The notes under the pieces were generated by a model. It made no database searches, had not been told where the DNA came from, and worked only from the letters and a program-made list of their open reading frames with translations. DNA of 64,000 nucleotides from Castanea sativa (taxonomy: Eukaryota > Streptophyta > Magnoliopsida > Fagales > Fagaceae). The stretch covers positions 89,410,001 to 89,474,000 of the forward strand of contig NC_134013.1 of NCBI RefSeq assembly GCF_040712315.1, read 5' to 3'. The position numbers and the translations under genes are program-made. Below, one piece after another: positions 57,601-64,000 of the stretch (positions are counted from its first letter, which is position 1; every line of letters begins with the position of its first letter).

Positions 57601-60600
57601 TTGTAATAAGTTATAAAAACAACAATCTTCATGAGAAATCACCTATCAGGGGACAAAGTGAAAAATAAATTAGAAAATTCTCAATGCTACAAACCATACA
57701 TAACCATTCATCAAGATGGCTTAATTATTATTATTGTAAAAATAATAATAATAATAATAATAATAATATAAATATATATATAAATATAAATAGTATTTTT
57801 TTAAAACTTTTGTAATAAGTTATAATAATAGCAACAATCTAAATGAGAAATCACATATCCAATACAAACTGGAAAATGAATTAGAAAATTCTCAACCCTG
57901 CAAGCCATACTCTACCATTCATCAAGATTTCTAGTGCAACCATAGTGCCATTTCACAGTTCTTAACAAGCTTGTTCTCAGGTTAAAAGATTGTTATAAAA
58001 GATTTCCAAGCATGTCAGAAAAAATTCCAATAACAATAAATCTTATCCCAAAAGTTATTCCGTGGATTTCTGACTCTCCCACTACTTCATACATGCTTCA
58101 AGCAATGCACATCTAGAAATTGTACCATTCAGAAAATCCGAAACCACATTTTCTCAGCCAGCAATCAATGTTAATCAGGCAGCACTCTTATCATTTTAAT
58201 TTTGACAGATATGACTTAGCAGAGTAGGAGCAATCTGTCATAGTGCTCTAGTAATACAAGTAGAAACCTTAACATCCAAAGTTATGCCACGAGTTAACTG
58301 AAAAGGGCACTCAATAAAATCTAGCAAGTTAAATGGATGGTCACTTATAACAGACAGAAGGCCAATGAAAGAGTGCAGCTCAAACTGCATATAGCAATGA
58401 GCAAGAAAGGCTTCTGCAGATGGAACAGCTCATATGTGTTCAAGTAATCCTTTAAGATGTCTCCCGCATTAAAAAAGAACACAATATTATAATACCCCAC
58501 CACAGCCCCCCCACCCCCCCACCCAAAAAAAAAAAAAAAAAAACTTCAAAAAATTATTAAAAGAAAATCAAGAACTCATGCAACCATGGGCAATCTGTCC
58601 AAATTGAGCAAGCAGTCCAGCCTAAGCAGGAATATTGTAGGTGCCTAAATCAGTATATAGACCACTAGTGAGAGCAGCCCACACCAAAACAGTGCTTTAC
58701 ACAGACATCTCCATGCACAGTGATAGCGTACAATAGATATGTAGTCTGAAATGTGCCCAAGGAATACATGTGATTGGTAAGAACCAAAAGTACTTACAGA
58801 AGAAATCTCCCTCTCTTTTCCTTTCAGGAGCAGGACTTTCTTTTTCCCAGATTCATTAGTTCCGGATACTCCTGAAAGAAAATATAAGAGGTAATATAAC
58901 TCCTAGAAGAATGGGGATTATATTATCTTACCCATAGAAAAGAAAAGAGATTCCAAAAACAGATTTTTTTTTTTGGCACCCAAGTGGATAAAATAAATCC
59001 TAGAATAATAGAGATAATAGTATCTTAACCACAGGAAATAATGAATTGATCCGAAGATAAACTATAAAAAAGAAACCAAATTTATTTATTGCAAAGCATG
59101 CTCTCAAGTACCATAGAAAGCCTACATACACAGCAATGAGTACGTAACAGATATCTTATTGAAATAAGAATGTCAAGAACATGCTCGCGCGCGCGTGTTT
59201 GTGTGTGAATTCAACTTAGTTGGGTTGGCTGCATAGATCCTTTTTCATTATGAAACCTCTCCACTTTGCCAAATAAAGGACCCACATCATGAAGGTGCGT
59301 TGATAAAATAAAGTGTCAAAAAAAAGAGTAAGAATTCCAACCATATTAACAACTCCAAAGACATTGAATTAAGGTATACACACCTCAAAGAGGTAGAGCT
59401 GTAAAACTTTGAAAAGGGTCACCTAATAAGAATCTAGTAATATAATTATAAGCTAAAGAAGCAAATACAATAATAAGAAAGAACTAGATCAAGCAAATGA
59501 AGCCATCTATAACAAGTTCAACTAGTTCCACAAAAAAACATGGAGTGCTTCTTAAAAAAGCATCAGAAAAGTATGCCTAAGGTGCGCTTCATTAAATGAG
59601 CTTCTATTCGGCCAAGGGAAGTGATTAGACCTGGCTTTGAGATTTGAACTTTAAGCATTTAACAACACTAGGTGAGGAAATAAAATGGATAACATCCAGA
59701 TTTTAGATGCTACGGCTCAGCAGATTAATTAGTCCATGTCCATACTGAATTACCAATGTCCTGAACTATGAGTTAACATGTTGTGTCTAGGAATTCATTA
59801 TGTCATATAGAAGGGCGAATGTCAAATCATCACTAAACACTGAATTATCCAGTTTCCCAGCCATACCATTTTCCTCTTCCAATACTTCATTCCCAGCTGC
59901 AGGAACCAATGTAACAGACTTGTCAGAAAGCTGCTGATCATCTCGCTTTGGAACCAGAAGGTAGGTTGACTTGTCTTTGACACTCATATTCTTTGCAGCA
60001 TCCCTTAAAACATACTGTCCATCAGACAGGAAACAGTATTAAAATAAGAAAACCAAAACTTCCAAAATCTTTCTTGAAATCAAGTATGGATATCTAGAGG
60101 GTCAAACACAAATAAAGATTGAAAATAAATACAACAGTATAAATCTCATTCCACGATTCCTACAAGTTCAAGATGATGTACTCCAAAAACCACAAATAAC
60201 AAACCAAGTTGAAGGAAGATCAACCTATTAAATTCTACATTGGCACCACATTTTTCCATTCACAAATACTTTAATCACTTATACAATCAACCAACATCTT
60301 TTCACATCAGTGTACTCTACTAATGATTGATCCTAGCTAATACAGATACCAATCAATAAAATCTTTAACATGTTATTCAAATTTAGATCTACAAACCAAT
60401 CATGAAAACACTGTATCCTTCTAATATTTCAACTGGCCTATAACCAGAGATCGGATGTGTAATATATGTAGATGACCAAAACTATCACGGGAATTTTATT
60501 TTAAAGACTTCGTACCAGAATCAGCAGCCAAGCACAGGAAAGTATGGGCAAACCCACAGTGGTAAGTTAAACATTTGTTCTTATCATGTGGCATTGACGG

Positions 60601-63600
60601 GATCTACTGGTACAATGTTTTCCTTTGAAGTGTATTTATTGTGCCCAATTTCCTCAGAAAGTTGCTTCATTTTTTCCTTTTTCATTGGGAAGCTGCTTTG
60701 TGCAAGGATCTTGATGGTTCAAAAATCATAAGCAGAAAAGTAGGAGGAAAAAAGAATTGCGGATATGGTGAGAACTTTTCTTTTTCTTTTCTTATAAGTA
60801 AGAAATTTTATGTAATAAAAGGATCCACCTCATGTACAAAGATGTACACAACGAAATACAATAGACAATAGTATGAGCTAACATCATATTGCCCATCACT
60901 AGTCATTCTCCACTTCATTTTTCAAACCCTGCTTGGTAAATTTGAGTACAAAATATCAAAAAGTCAACCAATTCCATCTCCCAATCATTAACATCTCTCT
61001 AATAAACCTCATAGTCCTGGGGTGTCATCCTGCCAATTGGAGTTACCAAACAAGACCTAACCATAGCATCCTTATCAACTACAAGGTAGCATCCTTATCA
61101 ACTACAATGTTGTACAATTTAGGTTACAAGTTTTTCAGAGGCTAATGGCCATGCATCATGCGATATCTGCACCCTATTACCATCCCCTAGGGCCCCTACC
61201 ACATACTTAACATGCCTCGTGAATCTATCCCAACCCACCTTAATACTGCTCCAAAGGCTGCACCCATGAGTGCTTCTTACCTTGTGTACCATCTTCCCCA
61301 ATCCTACCCATATTTAAAAGCTAAAAGTCTACAACCTGTCCCCAAAAAATGAGGCTTTTGAAACCATAAGTGAAGTCAAGAGCTCAGGTGATTGTTTGTT
61401 AAAGAGGGAGAATTGACTGTCCCAAAAGCATTAGGATTTGGAAAGCTAGTCTAGAGGACTACTTGACAAGAAAGAAACTGTTACTTTTGACTATCAAGCA
61501 ATTGGGTGACTGATTCAGACACATAACATGGTGTAGGTCTGAGCTGATTATTAAATTCATGTAGGGTCCGTTTGGGTGGAGGGGGGAAGTAGAGTAGAAT
61601 TGGTTAAAAATAGACTAATTTTGGGCCAAATCTACTCTACTTTACTCTACTCCCCCTCCTTCCACCTCAATCCAAACGGACCAGGATCAGTAATGATAGC
61701 TAAGTGATATGGAGTGCAGTTCCACTATGTATAATGTGGACACAGTGGACTGAGATATAATTGTACTATTAATGGCATCAAGCCTACTTAACATGAACTC
61801 ACTCAAATATACAGTTCTAAGATCATTGTACAATCAGCCGCATGCTTTAGGCATCATAAATTCCATTGCAAGAGATTTCTTTCCTCTTTTTTTTTGGGGG
61901 GGGGGGGGGGGGGTGTTGGGTTTAGATGAGGGGTAGTTGTCATGTACAAAATTATAATACTGTGACTTTGATATAGAAAATACATCAGCAACAGCATAAA
62001 CTAAATTATTTCATCTAAAATATTTAAAGAAAGATGACTACCATCCTGGTGGAAATTCGTCTCCTCTCAGAACCTCGTTTCGATGAGGCTGAACTAGGGC
62101 TTCCAGATGATGATCCAGAAGCTCTTCTGCTCAGTTTCCCATTAGAAAATGATCTCTGTCATCACATATGGAAGAAGATTCAGGACACTGTTATAAAGGG
62201 CTCTTTTTTTATATACATAATAAAAAAATTTAATAGAAAACATAGGGTTTTACCCTTGTACATGGGACGTATACAAGAATAAAACTGGGAAAAAATAAAA
62301 TAAAAAATTAACTTAAAATGGACGAAAGTGAAATTCGCTACTTATTCAATAATGAACAGGAGAAACATTTCATTCAATGGAAACTACCATGCAATCAAGA
62401 TAAAAAATGAAGCAACAAGGCAACCTGCAAACTATACACGACACAAGACAAAATCAAACAGATGCAACAACAAAATTGAAGGCAAAAAAAAAAAAAAACT
62501 AGGAAGCACCAAGTTATTAAAGGAGAAACTCCAACAATAATTTAATCACTCAAGCAAACTATCTCCATTGGAGTATAATAGCATGCTTATATAAGTTACT
62601 AGAACTAAACCCTAATCCCAGATGACTTAGGCAAATAATTAAAAATACAAAGAACTTCTAAAATTAAACAAAACTACATTAAGATTTTTTTAAAAAAAAT
62701 TTGTTTTCTTGATCCTTGCATCAATATAGGCATGCGCACAAAAAATGTCATGTGCAGCATGACAGAAACACTGAGTATCCTCAACTAGATTTCAAACAAG
62801 CATACCGGACAACCAAGCATGTCAGCAATTCAAGTATTATTAGCCAGAAATTGAATATATTACAAACAGATAATACAAATCAGTTATATGAAATTGCATG
62901 CAAAATAAAAATTGTTAACAAATTTTCTTCTACGGCTTATTGCTTAATTCTGACAAACTTATATCTAATGCATTAGAAACATACCCGAGAACCACCCTTA
63001 GCAGCTCTTTTCTGACGTATAAAGTCCATTAATGGTGTAACAATGGGAGCATCTTTTGCAGATCCTGCAAAAGCATTATGGGAGATAATCACTTGAAAAA
63101 ACATTTTTCCTTGAAAACTCCCAACATTAACTATTTTTCCCATTCTAATTGCATATTATTTTTCCCTTTTTCACAGCATTATTTCAGCATGCAGCATGTG
63201 TCTACCATATGAAATCTTTCTGACTTACCAGCTCGTTCCGCATCTCTTCTCTCCAATTGTATCTCTGCACTGGGAAGATTTTCGACAGGCTTCGCAAGAA
63301 ATTCAAGAAATTCCAGATACTCGGGATCTAGATGTTCATCAAGAGAATACTTGTATTTACGAAAAAGAAAAAGAAAATGATCCCATATATAAGTCACAGG
63401 TTAATGATTGCATATATAAGCCCACATGCAATAATTATAATTGTTGAACATTTAGTTAAAAAATAAAAACAAGTAGTACCTTTCAATATGCTTCCTTCAC
63501 GACCATCTTTTTTAACCCACTGCTTTGGAACGCGTTGAGATGGAGCATACTCAACAATAGTTTTAAACTGAGTGCCTGAAGAAATCAAGAAACATTTTAG

Positions 63601-63967
63601 TTAAAACCTCAAGTCAATGTCATGTACTGCAATGTCACTTATTTAAAGATGGATGAAACAAAAGGAAAGAGAAGCCCCAATCAACTTTTTCAAGAAAAAA
63701 TCCAGCAGCTCTAAATTTTCTGAGCTGCTACCAACTGAAGAGAATTCATTACCCTATCTGAATTTTAACCGTGGTCTAATAAAAAGATAGTCGCAAAATT
63801 TCTGGCAACAAGATTGATTTAAATAATCAAATCTCTTCAAAAGATATGCGCAAAGATTACCCTTCTCATTAACAAACAAATGCCCATCAAAGAACTCAGC
63901 GAACTCAATAACATCCTCAGGTTTCTTGAAGTCAATGTAGGCTCTAGAATAGGATTGATGCTTCAGG
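54666..63967 (-). CDS. Regulator of nonsense transcripts UPF3 (5' end outside the window)
   Basis: Visible exons: 63967-63861, 63575-63480, 63327-63229, 63064-62985, 62155-62042, 60014 to about 59886 (or 59867), 58872-58798, 55860-55413, 55179-55081, 54945-54827, 54704-54666. UPF3 links exon junction complexes to UPF2/UPF1 in nonsense-mediated decay and shuttles between nucleus and cytoplasm. Seen: the Smg4/UPF3 RRM-like domain (SRAYIDFKKPEDVIEFAEFF, FVNEKG, IVEYAPSQRVPKQW, DPEYLEFLEFLAKPVENLPS, QLERRDAERA, PIVTPLMDFIRQKR), a basic Ser-rich linker, ESGKKKVLLLKGKERE, RNKDKPDRGVWAPLRR, and the conserved end HEKQVWVQKPSSGS before the stop, an EJC-binding-type tail. The exon at 58872 is open only in phase 0. 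The preceding exon must then end at a phase-0 donor (GAA|GTATTG, 59886), not at the G|GTATGG site, unless an exon is missed. The first exon or exons lie beyond 64000. Confidence 0.93.
56350..56563. mobile_element. Small MITE, family B copy 2
   Basis: About 214 bases in a UPF3 intron. The right end, inward, is GGTCTGTTTGGATACCG; the left end is TGTGTTTGGAACGC. Inside are a hairpin (GGTGGGTCCCGTG / CACGGGACCCAC) and the TTTAAAAATTTATTTTG...AATAAACGGTATCC segment shared with 6126-6284. Confidence 0.65.
56820..57190. repeat. Pair of inverted SINE-like fragments
   Basis: At 56824-56893 (minus) and 57119-57178 (plus) the same motif order appears: GGATGGTGAGGTCATGGGTTCAAGACCTAGTGGGTG-like sequence, then GTAACTTACCAA. 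GGTTCAAGACC resembles the pol III B box of tRNA-derived SINEs. The two fragments face each other with about 230 bases between them, inside a UPF3 intron. A SINE origin is inferred from the B box only. Confidence 0.4.
57724..57770. repeat. (AAT)n microsatellite
   Basis: ATT/AAT units with a short palindromic left part, in a UPF3 intron. Confidence 0.85.
60790..61330 (-). mobile_element. LINE (L1-type) 3' fragment
   Basis: On the minus strand, 61301-61119 reads STHGCSLWSSIKVGWDRFTRH, then VGALGDGNRVQISHDAW. This matches the Gly-rich GDGxRVxFWxDxW region that follows the reverse transcriptase in plant L1-type LINEs. The fragment is 5'-truncated and ends toward 60790 in a LINE-like 3' tail (TTACTTATAAG after ACATAAAATTTC). 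A 22-base direct repeat (AGCATCCTTATCAACTACAA) sits at 61066-61107. It lies in a UPF3 intron. Confidence 0.65.
61564..61683. mobile_element. Tourist-like MITE, family A copy 2
   Basis: About 120 bases with ends GGGTCCGTTTGGGTGGAGGGG and, inward from the right, TGGTCCGTTTGGATTGAGG. The inner AGTAGAGTAGA and TCTACTCTACT arms match the element at 50225-50326. No clear target duplication is seen. It lies in a UPF3 intron. Confidence 0.7.
61896..61913. repeat. Poly-G tract
   Basis: About 18 G in a row follow a T-run; similar G-runs lie near 8847-8866 and 27514-27528. Such tracts are slip-prone, so their lengths may be sequencing or assembly estimates. Confidence 0.7.
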
Positions 63968-64000
63968 CTGCAAAACCATTTCAAGAAACAATAAATATAT

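Overview
The window is nuclear DNA of a flowering plant, most likely a woody eudicot. It is strongly AT-rich, its genes have many introns with GT-AG borders, the introns are kilobases long and full of transposon debris, and the proteins are typical land-plant families. An oak-type (Fagaceae) genome would fit, but the species cannot be fixed from the sequence. All exon borders below were read by eye from splice signals, reading frame and family knowledge. Nothing was searched or aligned by machine.

Layout. (1) 1-6300: two facing, broken stress or defence-type genes. One is a plus-strand DC1 (Cys/His-rich C1) gene with an in-frame stop. The other is a minus-strand G-type lectin receptor kinase cut off inside its activation loop. 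(2) 7593-16900, minus: an intact 12-exon GSK3/shaggy-like kinase of 422 aa, most like plant group IV (SK41/SK42), with an apparent 5'UTR intron. (3) 17277-19122: two nested PIF/Harbinger-like (Tourist-type) elements, each with its own TAA target duplication. (4) 19.1-25.8 kb: gene-free. (5) 25819-32354, minus: an intact 9-exon plastid-type FAD-dependent carotenoid isomerase (CRTISO)-like oxidoreductase of 582 aa. (6) 31.7-50.1 kb: a rearranged block. A segment carrying the start of intron 1, exon 1 and the promoter of the CRTISO-like gene recurs in part at about 36.4, 38.7, 47.5 and 49.1-50.1 kb. A second, longer repeat pair lies at 34.8-36.6 and 37.1-39.1 kb. The block also holds the body of a CACTA (En/Spm) transposon (39.2-47.3 kb) and the end of another CACTA element (to 49136). 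(7) 50.1-53.4 kb: gene-free, with small repeats. (8) 53.5-63967, minus, running off the right edge: the nonsense-mediated decay factor UPF3, complete except for its first exon or exons. Its introns hold a LINE fragment, MITEs and SINE-like pieces.

The three sound genes work in separate processes: kinase signalling, plastid isoprenoid redox chemistry and mRNA surveillance. They all lie on the minus strand but do not form a functional cluster. The most interesting structures are the repeated copying of the CRTISO-like 5' end, including an orphan exon 1 with promoter 17 kb away; the CACTA body with long palindromic subterminal repeats caught between host-segment copies; a CACTA end whose other junction is an inverted copy of host flank; the nested Tourist-like elements; and apparent 3'UTR introns in UPF3 that could make its mRNA a target of the pathway it serves.
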